Shown here one piece after another: positions 1-10,639 of a stretch of DNA of 64,000 nt. Position 1 is the stretch's first letter; every line of letters begins with the position of its first letter. The DNA comes from Cellulosimicrobium cellulans (GTDB lineage: Bacteria > Actinomycetota > Actinomycetes > Actinomycetales > Cellulomonadaceae): positions 1-64,000 of the forward strand of contig NZ_BJNZ01000020.1 of NCBI RefSeq assembly GCF_006539945.1, written 5' to 3'. The notes beneath the pieces were generated by a model that had not been told where the DNA came from, did no database searches, and was given only the letters and a program-made list of their open reading frames with translations. The position numbers were made by a program, and so were the translations under genes.

Positions 1-338
1 GGAGCCTGGGGGCCCTTCGCGGGCTCGGCCTTCGCCGGGGCGGGTGCCGCCGGCTGGGGCGCGGGCGCCTCCGCCTGGGGCGCGGCCGGAGCGGCCTTCA
101 CCTCGGGCTTCGGGGCCGGCTTGGGCGCGGCCGGACGCGCGGGGGCGGGTGCCGCCGCGGGCTTGCTCGCGCCGCCGCCCCCGGCGGGGAAGGCGTCGCG
201 CAGCTTACGGACCACCGGTGGCTCGATGGTCGAGGATGCCGAGCGGACGAACTCACCGAGCTCCGTCAGCTTGCTCATGATGGTCTTGCTCTCCACCCCG
301 AGCTCCTTCGCGAGCTCGTAGACGCGGACCTTTGCCAC
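1..338 (-). CDS. infB: Translation initiation factor IF-2, N-terminal part (runs off the window)
   Basis: Only the first 112 codons are inside the window. The GTG start at 338 is preceded by an AGGAG ribosome-binding site four bases upstream. The first ~50 residues ([15 protein letters not shown]...) match the IF2_N domain that begins bacterial IF-2. After that the sequence becomes a low-complexity Ala/Pro/Lys linker, usual for actinobacterial IF-2. The GTPase domains lie beyond the edge. IF-2 delivers fMet-tRNA to the 30S subunit. It is the last visible gene of the rimP-nusA-ylxR-infB cluster, a conserved bacterial order. Confidence 0.93.
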   Translation of the reverse strand, partial: MAKVRVYELAKELGVESKTIMSKLTELGEFVRSASSTIEPPVVRKLRDAFPAGGGGASKPAAAPAPARPAAPKPAPKPEVKAAPAAPQAEAPAPQPAAPAPAKAEPAKGPQA

Positions 339-385
339 AACTCTCCTGTCTCGGCCCGCCCCGGACAGGGAGGACCGTCGTTAGT

Positions 386-424
386 GCTGGGTGCTCATCG
401 CTGGGTACTCATCGGGTGCCCATC
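386..424. repeat. Short tandem repeat between ylxR and infB
   Basis: Two 14-bp copies of GCTGGGT(G/A)CTCATC stand head to tail at 386-399 and 400-413. A third, shorter and diverged copy follows to about 424. It lies in the leader just upstream of infB on the minus strand. I see no known family, and the function is unknown. Confidence 0.6.
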
Positions 425-463
425 GGCTTCTAACCCGCTTCCTTGTCGACGTGTCGTGCAGTG

Positions 464-482
464 CGGCCCCCGGGAGGGGCCG
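464..482 (-). terminator. Small hairpin after ylxR
   Basis: A 7-bp GC stem (CGGCCCC / GGGGCCG) with a 5-nt loop sits 12 nt after the ylxR stop. There is no U-tract. It may be a weak attenuator or an mRNA-processing structure between ylxR and infB. Confidence 0.3.
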
Positions 483-493
483 TGAAGCATGGC

Positions 494-817
494 TCAGACC
501 TGCTCTCCCGGTGGCGCCTCGATCGCGGTGCGGACCGCGGCGAGGTCGAGAGGCCCGGCGACGCGCAGGGCCCGCGGGACGGCCCGCCGGCGTTCCGCCG
601 TCTCGAGGCACCGGGTCGACGCGTGGAGCCACGCACCGCGACCCGGCAGCGACCGCCCGGCGTCCACCACGAGCCGGGGCTCGTCGGTGCTCGCACCGGA
701 CCGGTCGAGGACCAGACGGAGGAGAGCTGACCGCAGGTCGCGCTCCCGGCATCCGACGCACGTGCGGACAGGACCCGAGCCCGTGTCGACGGGGCGGGTC
801 GTGGTGTCCGGGGGCAT
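494..817 (-). CDS. ylxR: YlxR family (DUF448) small RNA-binding protein
   Basis: This is a small basic protein (107 aa from the ATG at 817). It contains the family hallmark GPVRTCVGCR near its N-terminus, followed by the RLV...DGRSLPGRGAWLH pattern (here VVDAGRSLPGRGAWLH). YlxR proteins are found between nusA and infB in most bacteria, as here, and are thought to bind RNA and influence RNase P or transcription. The start is uncertain: in-frame GTG at 889 and ATG at 874 would add residues but also lack a good ribosome-binding site. I chose 817 because it places the conserved core at the usual distance from the N-terminus. Confidence 0.82.
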   Translation of the reverse strand: MPPDTTTRPVDTGSGPVRTCVGCRERDLRSALLRLVLDRSGASTDEPRLVVDAGRSLPGRGAWLHASTRCLETAERRRAVPRALRVAGPLDLAAVRTAIEAPPGEQV

Positions 818-898
818 GGTCGAGGTGCGGGCGCGCGGCCCGGTCGAGGACAGTCTACCGCGCCGTCCCGTCATCCGTGACCGTCCCACTCCCGACGA

Positions 899-1960
899 CT
901 ACCGGTCCCCGGTGCGGGGACCTGCGGCGGCGTCACGGTCGGAGCCCTCCGCGGGGGCGCCGCCCTCGTCGGAGCGGATGTCGATCCGCCACCCCGTGAG
1001 CTTCGCGGCCAGGCGGGCGTTCTGCCCCTCCTTGCCGATCGCGAGGGAGAGCTGGAAGTCCGGGACCACGACGCGCGCGGCCCGAGCCACCTCGTCGACG
1101 ACCGTGACCGACGACACACGAGCCGGCGACAGCGCGTTGGCCACGAACTGCGCCGGGTCGTCGCTGTGGTCGACGATGTCGATCTTCTCGCCGTGCAGCT
1201 CCGCCATGACGGCGCGCACGCGCGAGCCCATCGGGCCGATGCACGCGCCCTTGGCCCCGAGGCCAGGGACCCGGGACCGCACCGCGACCTTGGTCCGGTG
1301 CCCGGCCTCGCGCGCGATGGCGGTGATCTCGACCGAGCCGTCCGCGACCTCAGGGACCTCGAGCTCGAACAGCTTGCGCACGAGGTTCGGGTGCGTCCGG
1401 CTCAACGTGATCTGCGCGCCCTTCATTCCCCGGGCGACCTCGAGCACGTACGCGCGCAGGCGCTCGCCGTGCACGTACTCCTCCGTCGGGACCTGCTCGT
1501 GCGGCGGGAGGACCGCCTCCGTGCCACCGACGTCGACCAGGACGACGCGCGGGTCGCGCCCCTGCTGGATGACGCCAGCGAGGACCTCGCCCTCCTTGCC
1601 GCGGAACGTGCCGAGGATCTGGTCGTCCTCCGCGTCGCGCAGGCGCTGGACGATGACCTGCCGCGCGGTCGACGTCGCGATCCGGCCGAAGTCGGCGGGT
1701 GTGTGGTCGAACTCCGGGCCGTACTCGACCGGGCCGCGCGGGGCGTCCTCGTCGTCGGTCTCCGGAGCCGGCAGCTCCTCGCGCGCCCACACCGTGACGT
1801 GCCCGGTCTTGCGGTCGAGCTCGACCCGAGCGCGTGTGTACGCGTCCGGGGTGCGGTGGTACGCCGAGAGCAGGGCCTGCTCGATCGCGGCGACCAGGAC
1901 GTCGAGGCTGATGTCCCTCTCGCGCTCCAGCAGGCGCAGCGCGCTCATGTCCACGTCCAT
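899..1960 (-). CDS. nusA: Transcription termination/antitermination factor NusA
   Basis: This 353-aa protein is the short actinobacterial form without the C-terminal acidic repeats of the E. coli protein. In order it shows the N-terminal RNA-polymerase-binding domain (residues 1-100), an S1 domain (about 110-180, [11 protein letters not shown]...[11 protein letters not shown]) and two KH domains. KH2 contains [21 protein letters not shown]. NusA binds RNA polymerase and nascent RNA and controls pausing and termination. The ATG at 1960 lies 2 nt after the rimP stop, and a GAGG motif in the end of rimP serves as ribosome-binding site, so the two are probably translationally coupled. A second in-frame ATG is at 1948. 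Confidence 0.96.
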   Translation of the reverse strand: MDVDMSALRLLERERDISLDVLVAAIEQALLSAYHRTPDAYTRARVELDRKTGHVTVWAREELPAPETDDEDAPRGPVEYGPEFDHTPADFGRIATSTARQVIVQRLRDAEDDQILGTFRGKEGEVLAGVIQQGRDPRVVLVDVGGTEAVLPPHEQVPTEEYVHGERLRAYVLEVARGMKGAQITLSRTHPNLVRKLFELEVPEVADGSVEITAIAREAGHRTKVAVRSRVPGLGAKGACIGPMGSRVRAVMAELHGEKIDIVDHSDDPAQFVANALSPARVSSVTVVDEVARAARVVVPDFQLSLAIGKEGQNARLAAKLTGWRIDIRSDEGGAPAEGSDRDAAAGPRTGDR

Positions 1961-1962
1961 CG

Positions 1963-2577
1963 TCAGGCCTCCTCGTCGCGGGCGGTCGTGTCGTCGGTCG
2001 AGCCGTCGGTCTCCTCGAGCTCGGGCAGGTCCGCCTCGAGGGCGCGCTTGAGCTCCACCTGCACCTGCCCGCGGACCACGTCGGCCAGCGGCACGACGCG
2101 CTCCGTCACAGCACCGCGCGCGCCGGTCACGTCCAGGACGAGGTCGGGGTCGACCTCGGACCCGGCCCGGAGGCGCCCCTCGACCGTGCCGCCGTCGGCG
2201 AGCACGAGGCGCACCAGGCGACCACGGGCGCGCCGGAAGTGGCGCGGCTCGGTGAGCGGACGGTCGGTCCCGGGCGTCGAGACCTCGAGCGTGTACGCAC
2301 CGTGGAGCGGGTCTACCGCGTCGAGGGCCGTGGAGATCGGGCGCGTCGCCTCCGCCACCGTGTCGAGGTCGAGGTTCCCCTCGACGTCGTCGGGAAGGTC
2401 CAGCACGACGCGCACCACGGACCGGGCGCCGGCGCGCGACACCGTGACGTCCTCGAGGTGGAGACCCGCGTCCACGACCACCGGCTCGATGGCCTCGCGC
2501 ACGCTCTCGCGGAGCGCGTGCGTGGCCGCGTCGCCTCCGGGTGCCTTGCCGGGCTGACCGCCCGCCTGCCCTGCCAT
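1963..2577 (-). CDS. rimP: Ribosome maturation factor RimP
   Basis: This 204-aa protein is needed for late 30S subunit assembly. The N-terminal half ([16 protein letters not shown]...VVLDLPD) and the motif [30 protein letters not shown] match RimP. A Glu/Asp/Thr-rich tail of about 25 residues follows the SH3-like C-terminal domain. The ATG at 2577 has AGGAG about 8 nt upstream. It is the first gene of the rimP-nusA-ylxR-infB operon and is read divergently from the lipoprotein gene at 2728. Confidence 0.95.
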   Translation of the reverse strand: MAGQAGGQPGKAPGGDAATHALRESVREAIEPVVVDAGLHLEDVTVSRAGARSVVRVVLDLPDDVEGNLDLDTVAEATRPISTALDAVDPLHGAYTLEVSTPGTDRPLTEPRHFRRARGRLVRLVLADGGTVEGRLRAGSEVDPDLVLDVTGARGAVTERVVPLADVVRGQVQVELKRALEADLPELEETDGSTDDTTARDEEA

Positions 2578-2683
2578 GACTCAGCTCCTGTCCGTGTCCC
2601 ACGCCGGGTACGGATGACGACCGGTGTGTTGTTGTCTCGGGATCTCCCGACGATCCGCTCGTCGGGACGTTCGACCGGGGACC

Positions 2684-2689
2684 AGCCTA
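2684..2689 (-). promoter_or_regulatory. Candidate -10 box for the rimP-nusA-infB operon
   Basis: TAGGCT on the minus strand lies in the 150-bp divergent gap about 105 nt upstream of rimP. The 12-nt string TAGGCTGGTCCC recurs at the candidate ffh promoter (32463-32468). No clear -35 is visible, which is common in high-GC actinobacteria. Confidence 0.4.
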
Positions 2690-2727
2690 ACGACTCACCG
2701 GCCCCGGACGTGACATCATCGCCCCCG

Positions 2728-3852
2728 ATGAGTCCCCACGCGACCGCGGTGCCCGCCGCGACCCGTTCCCGCCCGCGCCGGACGCCCCGGCCCGGCGGGC
2801 GGCTGCTGGCGGCCGTGGCGGTGCTCGCGACCGGCGTCCTGGCGGCCGGGTGCGGCGTCCGGCTGGAGAACCCGCCCCCCGCCGAGCCCTCGCCCGACGC
2901 CGTCGAGGAGCTGCGCGCCGGCGCGGTGGACGACGCCCTCGCGGTCGCCGACCTCGTGGCGGACGTCACGCCGGGCGTGACCGACCCGGCCACGCTCGCG
3001 GCGCTCGAGGAGGCCGCCGCGTTCGCCGAGCAGCACGCGGACGCCCTCGGCGGCGTCTACGACTCCGGCCTGGACGACCTCGACCTCCCGGCCGGCGACC
3101 CCACGTCGACGGCCCCGGCGGGCGACACCGGCGAGCCCGCCGACGACGCAGCGGGCACCGAGGAGGGCGGCAGCGCAGCGGACCGCGCGGAGGAGGACGG
3201 CACGACGGACGGGCCCGGTGACGGCGCCGCCACGACCGACGACGTCGTCGTCGCGCTCGCCGAGGCGGCGCAGCGCACGGGCGCCTCGGCCGACGCGGCG
3301 ACGGACGCCCCGCTCGCCCGGCTCCTCGCGTCCGTCGCCGCCTCGGAGCACGTCTCGGCGCAGCGCCTCGCCGCGCTCACCGGGTCGGCTGCGGCCGACG
3401 AGCTCGTGACGACGGCCCCGCCCGTCGAGGAGGCTCCGGCCGGGATCGGCGCCGCCGACCTCGCGACGCTCGTCGAGACGGAGGACGCCGCGGGTTACGC
3501 GTACGAGGTCCGCGCGGCGCAGTCCGAGGGCGACGCGCGGACCGCCGCGGTCGCGCGTGCGGCGGAGCACCGGGCCCGCGGCCAGGCCTGGGCGCTCGCG
3601 GCCGGGACGGACGGCACCGCCCAGGACCCCCGCCGCGTCGCCTACGTGCTGCCGGACGACGCGGACGTCGCCGCCCTCGCGCGCCAGGTCGAGTCGGGCC
3701 TCGCGCAGACGTACGCGAGCCTCGTCGCCGCCGCCGCGCCCACGTCCCGGGCGGAGGCGGTCGCCCTCCTCGTCGACTCGTGGGCGAGCGCGGTCGCGTG
3801 GGGCGAGGCCCCCGTCGCCTTCCCCGGCCTCCCCGAGCAGTCGGCCGGCTGA
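2728..3852 (+). CDS. Secreted lipoprotein with C-terminal ferritin-like DUF4439 domain
   Basis: The 374-aa precursor starts at ATG 2728. An Arg-rich N-terminus is followed by a hydrophobic stretch ending in the lipobox LAAGC, so the mature protein should be lipid-anchored outside the membrane. The middle (about residues 110-175) is a low-complexity Asp/Gly/Thr/Ala region. The last ~130 residues (LATLVETEDAAGYAYEVRAAQ...HRARGQAW...YVLP...) resemble DUF4439, a predicted ferritin-like four-helix domain next to rimP/nusA in many actinobacteria. No metal ligands can be assigned with confidence, and function is unknown. An in-frame GTG at 2710 is an alternative start. Confidence 0.85.
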   Translation: MSPHATAVPAATRSRPRRTPRPGGRLLAAVAVLATGVLAAGCGVRLENPPPAEPSPDAVEELRAGAVDDALAVADLVADVTPGVTDPATLAALEEAAAFAEQHADALGGVYDSGLDDLDLPAGDPTSTAPAGDTGEPADDAAGTEEGGSAADRAEEDGTTDGPGDGAATTDDVVVALAEAAQRTGASADAATDAPLARLLASVAASEHVSAQRLAALTGSAAADELVTTAPPVEEAPAGIGAADLATLVETEDAAGYAYEVRAAQSEGDARTAAVARAAEHRARGQAWALAAGTDGTAQDPRRVAYVLPDDADVAALARQVESGLAQTYASLVAAAAPTSRAEAVALLVDSWASAVAWGEAPVAFPGLPEQSAG

Positions 3853-3947
3853 GCCGCCCCGATCCCCTGCCGGACGGGCTCGGCCCGCGGCCCCTGCTCC
3901 GGCCCGCGCGCGACCGCCGCTCTCCCTCCGAAGACCCCCGACGACGA

Positions 3948-3983
3948 GGCGCCCCCGGCCCATGATCCCGGACCGGGGGCGCC
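3948..3983. terminator. Bidirectional terminator-like hairpin between convergent genes
   Basis: A perfect 11-bp stem (GGCGCCCCCGG / CCGGGGGCGCC) with a 14-nt loop sits between the lipoprotein stop and the proS stop. It has no T-run on either side. Its position between convergent genes supports a role as shared terminator. Confidence 0.6.
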
Positions 3984-3999
3984 CCGACGCTGCGAGGTG

Positions 4000-5868
4000 T
4001 CAGCCGAGGAGCTCGGCCACCTGCGCGGCGACGTGCTCGACGGCGTCCGTGACCGCGACCGGGACCGCCTCGCCCGCACGCGGGCGGACCTCGACCACGC
4101 CGTCGGCGAGGCCGCGGCCCACGATGAGGAGCAGCGGGACCCCGAGGAGCTCGGCGTCCTTGAACTTCACACCGGGCGAGACCTTGGGGCGGTCGTCGTA
4201 GACCACCTCGACGCCCCGGGCCGCGAGCTCGGTCGCGAGGCGCTCGGCCTCGTCGAACACGCTCGCGTCCTTGCCCGTCGCGAGGACGTGGACGTGCGCG
4301 GGCGCGACGTGCGCGGGCCACGCGAGCCCGGCGTCGTCGTGGTTGGCCTCCGCGAGCGCGGCGAGGACGCGCGTCACGCCGATGCCGTACGACCCCATGG
4401 TCACCACGACCTGCTTGCCGTTCTCGTCGAGCACGGTGAGGCCGAGGGCCTGCGCGTACTTGCGGCCGAGCGCGAAGATGTGGCCGATCTCGATGCCGCG
4501 GGCCAGCTCGAGCGGGCCCGAGCCGTCGGGCGCGGGGTCGCCCGCGCGCACCTCGGCGGCCTCGACCGTGCCGTCGGCGGCGAAGTCCCGCTCGGCGACG
4601 AGGTCGAACACGTGCCGGCCCGGCTCGTTCGCCCCGGTGATCCAGCGCGTGCCCGCGACGACGCGCGGGTCGAGCAGGTAGCGCACGGAGTGCCGCTCGG
4701 GCACCTCGCCCTCGGCGACGTCCGCGGGCACGTCGCGGCGGACGTTCGGGCCGAGCGCCTGCGGGCCGATGTAGCCCTTGACGAGCTCGGGGTGCGCGGC
4801 GAAGTCCGCGTCCGTCGCCGGCTCGACCTCGGCCGGCTCGAACGCCGCGCCGACGCGCTTGAGGTCGACCTCGCGGTCGCCGGGCAGCCCGACGACGACG
4901 ACCTCGCGGCGGCCGTCGGGGTGCGTGAGGGCGAGCACGACGTTCTTCAGCGTGTCCGCCGCCGTCCACGCGCGGTCCGGACGCGGGAAGCGCGCGTTGG
5001 AGAGGGCGACGAGCGAGTCGATCGTCGGGGTGTCCGGGGTGTCCTCGACGTGCGCCGCGGGCGCGTCGGCGTAGTCGACGTCGTCCGGGACGGGCGTGAC
5101 GACCGCCTCGACGTTCGCCGCGTAGCCGCCGGGCGAGCGCACGAACGTGTCCTCGCCGATCGGCGTCGGGGTGAGGAACTCCTCGGAGCGGGAACCGCCC
5201 ATCGCGCCCGAGGTCGCGGCCACGATGACGTACTCGAGCCCGAGCCGGTCGAAGATGCGCCGGTACGCTGCGCGCTGCGCCTCGTACGAGCGCTCGAGGC
5301 CCTCGTCCGTGGTGTCGAACGAGTAGGCGTCCTTCATGACGAACTCGCGCCCGCGGATGAGACCCGCACGCGGACGCGCCTCGTCGCGGTACTTGGTCTG
5401 GATCTGGTAGATCGTCAGCGGCAGGTCCTTGTACGACGAGTACAGGTCCTTGACGAGGAGCGTGAACATCTCCTCGTGGGTGGGCGCGAGGAGGTAGTCG
5501 CCGTCCTTGCGGTCCTTGAGGCGGAAGATGTTCGGCCCGTACTCCGTCCAGCGGCCCGTCGCCTCGTACGGCTCCTTGGGCAGCAGCGCCGGGAAGTGCA
5601 CCTCCTGCGCGCCCGCGGCCGCCATCTCCTCGCGGACCACGTCCTCGACCTTGCGCAGCACGCGCAGCCCGAGCGGGAGCCAGGTGTAGATGCCGGGGGC
5701 GGCACGACGGATGTAGCCCGCTCGCACGAGGAGCTTGTGGCTCGCGACCTCGGCGTCGGCCGGGTCCTCGCGCAGCGTCCGGACGAAGAGGGTGGACAGG
5801 CGCAGGAGGTCGGCGCCCCGGACGCGGGTGGAGACCGCGGCGGGCGCGCCGGACGTGACGGAAGACAT
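4000..5868 (-). CDS. proS: Prolyl-tRNA synthetase, bacterial type
   Basis: A 622-aa class II aminoacyl-tRNA synthetase that charges tRNA-Pro. Visible parts are the N-terminal catalytic segment ([21 protein letters not shown], then the motif 2 region [25 protein letters not shown]), the inserted editing domain between motifs 2 and 3 (about residues 225-385) and motif 3 ([17 protein letters not shown]). The C-terminal anticodon-binding domain follows. Length and insertion identify the bacterial-type enzyme. The ATG at 5868 has no clear ribosome-binding site, but a TAGGGT -10 box ends 7 nt before it, so the mRNA is probably leaderless. It is divergent from the glycosylase gene at 5902, only 33 bp away. 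Confidence 0.97.
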   Translation of the reverse strand: MSSVTSGAPAAVSTRVRGADLLRLSTLFVRTLREDPADAEVASHKLLVRAGYIRRAAPGIYTWLPLGLRVLRKVEDVVREEMAAAGAQEVHFPALLPKEPYEATGRWTEYGPNIFRLKDRKDGDYLLAPTHEEMFTLLVKDLYSSYKDLPLTIYQIQTKYRDEARPRAGLIRGREFVMKDAYSFDTTDEGLERSYEAQRAAYRRIFDRLGLEYVIVAATSGAMGGSRSEEFLTPTPIGEDTFVRSPGGYAANVEAVVTPVPDDVDYADAPAAHVEDTPDTPTIDSLVALSNARFPRPDRAWTAADTLKNVVLALTHPDGRREVVVVGLPGDREVDLKRVGAAFEPAEVEPATDADFAAHPELVKGYIGPQALGPNVRRDVPADVAEGEVPERHSVRYLLDPRVVAGTRWITGANEPGRHVFDLVAERDFAADGTVEAAEVRAGDPAPDGSGPLELARGIEIGHIFALGRKYAQALGLTVLDENGKQVVVTMGSYGIGVTRVLAALAEANHDDAGLAWPAHVAPAHVHVLATGKDASVFDEAERLATELAARGVEVVYDDRPKVSPGVKFKDAELLGVPLLLIVGRGLADGVVEVRPRAGEAVPVAVTDAVEHVAAQVAELLG

Positions 5869-5875
5869 GCGGCCC

Positions 5876-5881
5876 ACCCTA
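5876..5881 (-). promoter_or_regulatory. Predicted leaderless promoter of proS
   Basis: TAGGGT on the minus strand is followed by 7 nt and then the proS ATG. Transcription would start at or next to the A of the start codon. The whole divergent gap is only 33 bp and overlaps the ribosome-binding site of the plus-strand gene. Confidence 0.5.
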
Positions 5882-5901
5882 CCGGCGGGGAGGATGTCCC
5901 C

Positions 5902-6825
5902 ATGCCCGAGCTGCCCGAGGTCGAGGCGCTGGTCCGGTTCCTCGACGACCGCGCGACCGGCCGCACCGTCGTCGCCGCCGACGTCGCCCAGATTGCCGCG
6001 CTCAAGACGTTCGACCCGCCGGTCGGCGCCCTCGTCGGACGCGTCGTGACCGGCGCGCGACGGCACGGCAAGTGGCTCGACCTCGTCCTCGCGCAGCCCG
6101 TCGGCGGACCGCCCGCGCCCGGGCCCGACGACGAGGTCCACCTCGTCTTCCATCTCGCCCGGGCGGGGTGGCTGCGGTGGTCGGAGAAGGCGCCGACGAC
6201 GCCCGTGCGGCCTCGGCTCGGCGGCAGCGGCGGCGGGAAGGCGGCGGTGCTCGCGCTCCGCGTGCGCCTGGACGACGGATCGGGGTTCGACGTCACCGAG
6301 GCCGGGACGCGCAAGCGGCTCGCGGTCCACGTCGTCCGGCACCCCGACGAGGTGCGCGCGATCGAGACGCTCGGGATCGAGCCGCTGGACCCGGCGTTCA
6401 CTCCCGAAGCGCTCGCCGCCCTGATGGCCGCCCGCAACCAGCAGGTGAAAGGGCTCCTGCGCGACCAGTCGTCCATCGCCGGGATCGGCAACGCCTACTC
6501 CGACGACATCCTCCACGCTGCCCGCACGAGCCCGTTCAAGCTCACGCGCTCGTTCACGCCGGACGAGGTCGCCCGGGTGCACGCCGCCGTGGGCGAGGTC
6601 CTCGCCGAGGCCGTGGCGGCGTCGTCGGGCAAGCCCGCTGCGGAGCTCAAGGACGCCAAGCGCGCGGGGATGCGCGTGCACGGGCGCACCGGGCTGCCCT
6701 GCCCCGTGTGCGGGGACACCGTGCGCGAGGTGAGCTTCGCCGACCGCAGCCTGCAGTACTGCGCGACCTGCCAGACGGGCGGGCAGGTGCTCGCCGACCG
6801 CCGGATGTCGCGCCTGCTCAAGTAG
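5902..6825 (+). CDS. Fpg/Nei family DNA glycosylase / AP lyase
   Basis: This 307-aa base-excision-repair enzyme starts with MPELPEVE, so the catalytic Pro2 and Glu3 of the family are present. The conserved Lys57 lies in RRHGKW. A helix-two-turn-helix region ([25 protein letters not shown]) and a C-terminal zinc finger (CPVC...CATC) complete the fold. The protein continues about 18 residues past the last Cys, longer than classical MutM. I cannot tell whether it prefers oxidised purines (Fpg) or pyrimidines (Nei). GGGGAGGA lies 8 nt upstream of the ATG. The gene is convergent with the GNAT gene, 18 bp apart. Confidence 0.93.
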   Translation: MPELPEVEALVRFLDDRATGRTVVAADVAQIAALKTFDPPVGALVGRVVTGARRHGKWLDLVLAQPVGGPPAPGPDDEVHLVFHLARAGWLRWSEKAPTTPVRPRLGGSGGGKAAVLALRVRLDDGSGFDVTEAGTRKRLAVHVVRHPDEVRAIETLGIEPLDPAFTPEALAALMAARNQQVKGLLRDQSSIAGIGNAYSDDILHAARTSPFKLTRSFTPDEVARVHAAVGEVLAEAVAASSGKPAAELKDAKRAGMRVHGRTGLPCPVCGDTVREVSFADRSLQYCATCQTGGQVLADRRMSRLLK

Positions 6826-6843
6826 CGCGCCGGTCGCGGGTCG

Positions 6844-7806
6844 TCAGAAGAGGACGGTCGCGTACGTGCCGACCTGCTCGAACCCGACGCGGCGGTACGT
6901 CGCGAGCGCGCGCGTGTTGTAGTCGTTGACGTACAGCGAGACCACGGGCGGCGTGGCGCGGCGGGCGGCCTCGGCCGGGGTGCCCTGGCGGGCGAGGTGC
7001 ACGACGGCGGCCATCCCCGGCGCAGCCAGGCCCTGACCGCGGTACCGCGGGTCGACCCACACGCCCTGCACCTGCGCGACGAGCGGCGTCACGGCCCCGA
7101 GCTCGGCCTTGAAGACGACGTGCGGCCCGCCGTCGCCTCCCGCGAGCCGGACGAACGACCGTCCGGCGAGCACGAGCGACCGCACGCGCTCCTCGTACGC
7201 GCGCCCGCCGCCCTCGACCGGGGAGTAGCCCACCTCCTCGGTGAACATGCGCACGCACGCCGGCAGGACGACCGGCACCTCGGCCGGGACGGAGCGCCGG
7301 ACCCCGGGGTCGGGCTCGACGTCGGGCTCGCGGTCGATCGCGAGCGAGGGCTGGTTCGCCCGGATCTCGCGCGGCGACGGCCAGTGCGGTGCGAGCAGCT
7401 CCCACAGCGCGAGGACCGCGTCGCGCTCGCCCACGACCGACGACGACCGTCGCCCCGCGTGCCGCGCGAGCTCGCCGAACGCCGTGACCGCCGCCCGCGC
7501 GCGCGACGCGTCGAGCGACGCGGGCACCACCGGGACGAGGTTCGCCCCCGCCCAGCACACCGCCTCGAGCGGGCCGACGGCCGGGAAGCCCCACGCCTGG
7601 CCGCCCGCCCTGTGCAGGCCGGCGTGCTGCGCGACCGCGAGCCGCGCGGCCGCGAGCGTCGACGCGACCGGGTCGCCCGCGCACACCGCCAGCGCCTCCG
7701 GGACGTCCGCGTCGACGAGCACGCGCGCCCGGGGCCGCCCGCCGTCGCCGGCCCCGCCCCGCGCCCGAGGCCGCAGGGCCGGGACGGACGGGCGCCAGCG
7801 GCTCAC
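6844..7806 (-). CDS. GNAT acetyltransferase with N-terminal DUF4081 domain
   Basis: The 320-aa protein starts with GTG 7 nt after the ispG stop, so it is probably co-transcribed with ispG. Residues ~28-140 resemble DUF4081, a partner domain of actinobacterial GNAT proteins. The C-terminal half is a GNAT fold: a VQGVWVDPRYRGQGLA acetyl-CoA-binding loop and a terminal VSLYVNDYNTRALATYRRVGF segment. The substrate is unknown. The same pairing of ispG with a DUF4081-GNAT protein is seen in other actinobacteria. An alternative view is that only the C-terminal half is catalytic. Confidence 0.88.
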   Translation of the reverse strand: MSRWRPSVPALRPRARGGAGDGGRPRARVLVDADVPEALAVCAGDPVASTLAAARLAVAQHAGLHRAGGQAWGFPAVGPLEAVCWAGANLVPVVPASLDASRARAAVTAFGELARHAGRRSSSVVGERDAVLALWELLAPHWPSPREIRANQPSLAIDREPDVEPDPGVRRSVPAEVPVVLPACVRMFTEEVGYSPVEGGGRAYEERVRSLVLAGRSFVRLAGGDGGPHVVFKAELGAVTPLVAQVQGVWVDPRYRGQGLAAPGMAAVVHLARQGTPAEAARRATPPVVSLYVNDYNTRALATYRRVGFEQVGTYATVLF

Positions 7807-7813
7807 GAGGGCG

Positions 7814-8977
<1,164 letters not shown>

Positions 8978-8983
8978 GCCCCT

Positions 8984-8989
8984 AGTATC
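8984..8989 (-). promoter_or_regulatory. Predicted leaderless promoter of ispG
   Basis: GATACT on the minus strand ends 6 nt before the GTG start of ispG. No ribosome-binding site precedes the GTG. Expression of ispG would thus be independent of rseP-dxr readthrough, which would have to pass the long palindrome at 9147-9208. Confidence 0.42.
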
Positions 8990-9146
8990 CCCCGCCCGCC
9001 GTCCGACGCTGCACGTCGGACCTGTCCGGGTCGTCACCTTCCCGGCGGCTCCGGCACATCTTCGCGGCCCCTCCACGCGCCCCGGCCTCTTCCCCTTCGC
9101 GACGAGGCACGCCGGTCGCGTCCCGCCCGTCGGGCACCGTATCGCC

Positions 9147-9208
9147 GCCGAGAAGTGGGCTTCCGCCCCGGATCCGACCGCTTCCGGGGCGGAAGCCCAC
9201 TTCTCGGC
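9147..9208. repeat. Perfect 26-bp inverted repeat, copy 1 of a palindromic repeat family
   Basis: The arms at 9147-9172 and 9183-9208 are exact reverse complements, separated by a 10-nt loop. The arm core is GAGAAGTGGGCTTCCGCCCC. It sits between the rseP stop and the ispG promoter. A related palindrome with the same GAGAAGTG...TCCGCCCC core occurs at 57455-57512. The size, symmetry and dispersal suggest a REP- or MITE-like element. It may also act as terminator for rseP. Confidence 0.85.
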
Positions 9209-9273
9209 CCGCTCGGTCGCCGGACGAGCGCCGCGCACGCTGGTCCAGGCCGAGGACGGGCGCGCGACCGGGG

Positions 9274-10584
9274 CTACGTGAGGCGGACCGGGTCGATGAT
9301 GTCGGCGAGGATGAGGAGAGCGCCGACACCGACGAGGACGACGAACATGACGTACGCGACGGGCATCATGCGGGCGAGGTCCGCCGGGCCAGGGCGCGGG
9401 AGGCCGCGGACGCGCGCGACCGTGCGCTTGGCCCCCTCGTAGAGCGCGTTGACCACGTGCCCGCCGTCGAGCGGCAGGAGCGGGATGAGGTTGAAGACGA
9501 ACAGCGCGACGTTGAGCGCCGCGAGCAGCATGAGCATCGTGACGACCCGGTCGAGGACCGGGCTCTCGGCCCCGGCGACGTCCACGGCGACGCGGCCGAC
9601 CCCGACGACGCTCATCACGGAGTCCTGACCGCGCGGCGCGTCGGTGAACGCGGCCTGGGCGGCCTCGTAGACCTTGACGGGCAGGGTGACGATGATCCCC
9701 GCGGTCCCGGACACCTGCTGCCACGTGGCCTCGGCAGCGACCCCTATCCCGGCGGGCTCCCGCTCGACCGTCGGGGTGAAGCCGACGAACCCGGCGGGCT
9801 CCGTCACCGGGTCTCCGGAGTCGTCCACGACGGGCGTCCCGTCCTCGGCGACGACCTGACGCTCCACGTCGACCGGCGTGATGGTGAGGTCGACCTGCTC
9901 GCCGTCGCGGTCGACGACGACGGGCGTCGCCTGCCCGGCCGAGCCGCGGATCATGCCGGAGAGCTGGTCCCAGGACGTGACCTCCTCGCCGTCGAACGAC
10001 ACGACCGTGTCGCCCGGCTCCAGGCCCGCGGCGGCCGCGGGCGACGGGTCGGCGGTGGCGGCGCACTCCTCCTGCTCCGACGCGACGACCGACGGGACGC
10101 ACGCCGAGACGGAGCCCACGGTCGTCGTGATCGCGGGCAGGCCGATGCCGACGCACACGATCGCCATGAGCACGAACGCGATGAGGAGGTTCATGAAGGG
10201 GCCGCCGAGCATGACGACGACCTTCTTGGGGGCCGAGAGGTTGTAGAAGGCCCGGTGCTCCTCGCCGGGGCGGATCTCCTCCGTGCTGGCGTCGCGCGCG
10301 TCGGCGACGACCTGCGAGAAGAAGCCGTTGCCCCGCGGGCGCGCGCCGGCGGGAGCGGGCGGGTACATGCCGACGAGGCGGACGTAGCCACCGAGCGGGA
10401 TCGCCTTGAACCCGTACTCGGTCTCGCCCTTGGTACGCGACCACAGGGTCGGGCCGAACCCGACCATGTACTGGCTCACCCGGACGCCGAACCTCTTCGC
10501 GGGCACCATGTGCCCGACCTCGTGCAGCGCGATCGAGACGACGATCCCGACCACGATCACGAGGATGCCGATCAGCGTCGCCAT
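9274..10584 (-). CDS. rseP: Site-2 intramembrane zinc metalloprotease (RseP/Rip1 family)
   Basis: This 436-aa membrane protease cleaves transmembrane anti-sigma factors and related substrates inside the bilayer. The first TM helix carries the HEVGH zinc motif (H21, E22, H25). One PDZ domain follows the second TM (about residues 175-240, [21 protein letters not shown]). The second metal site [13 protein letters not shown] lies in a C-terminal TM. Actinobacterial Rip1-type length is about 400-440 aa. The ATG at 10584 has an AGGG/GGAG-rich upstream sequence. Its position between dxr and ispG is conserved in actinobacteria. Confidence 0.95.
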   Translation of the reverse strand: MATLIGILVIVVGIVVSIALHEVGHMVPAKRFGVRVSQYMVGFGPTLWSRTKGETEYGFKAIPLGGYVRLVGMYPPAPAGARPRGNGFFSQVVADARDASTEEIRPGEEHRAFYNLSAPKKVVVMLGGPFMNLLIAFVLMAIVCVGIGLPAITTTVGSVSACVPSVVASEQEECAATADPSPAAAAGLEPGDTVVSFDGEEVTSWDQLSGMIRGSAGQATPVVVDRDGEQVDLTITPVDVERQVVAEDGTPVVDDSGDPVTEPAGFVGFTPTVEREPAGIGVAAEATWQQVSGTAGIIVTLPVKVYEAAQAAFTDAPRGQDSVMSVVGVGRVAVDVAGAESPVLDRVVTMLMLLAALNVALFVFNLIPLLPLDGGHVVNALYEGAKRTVARVRGLPRPGPADLARMMPVAYVMFVVLVGVGALLILADIIDPVRLT

Positions 10585-10639
10585 CGTTCCCTCTGCTCCT
10601 TCTCGGCCCGGGCGCTCGACGCACCCGGGCGGTTGCTCG

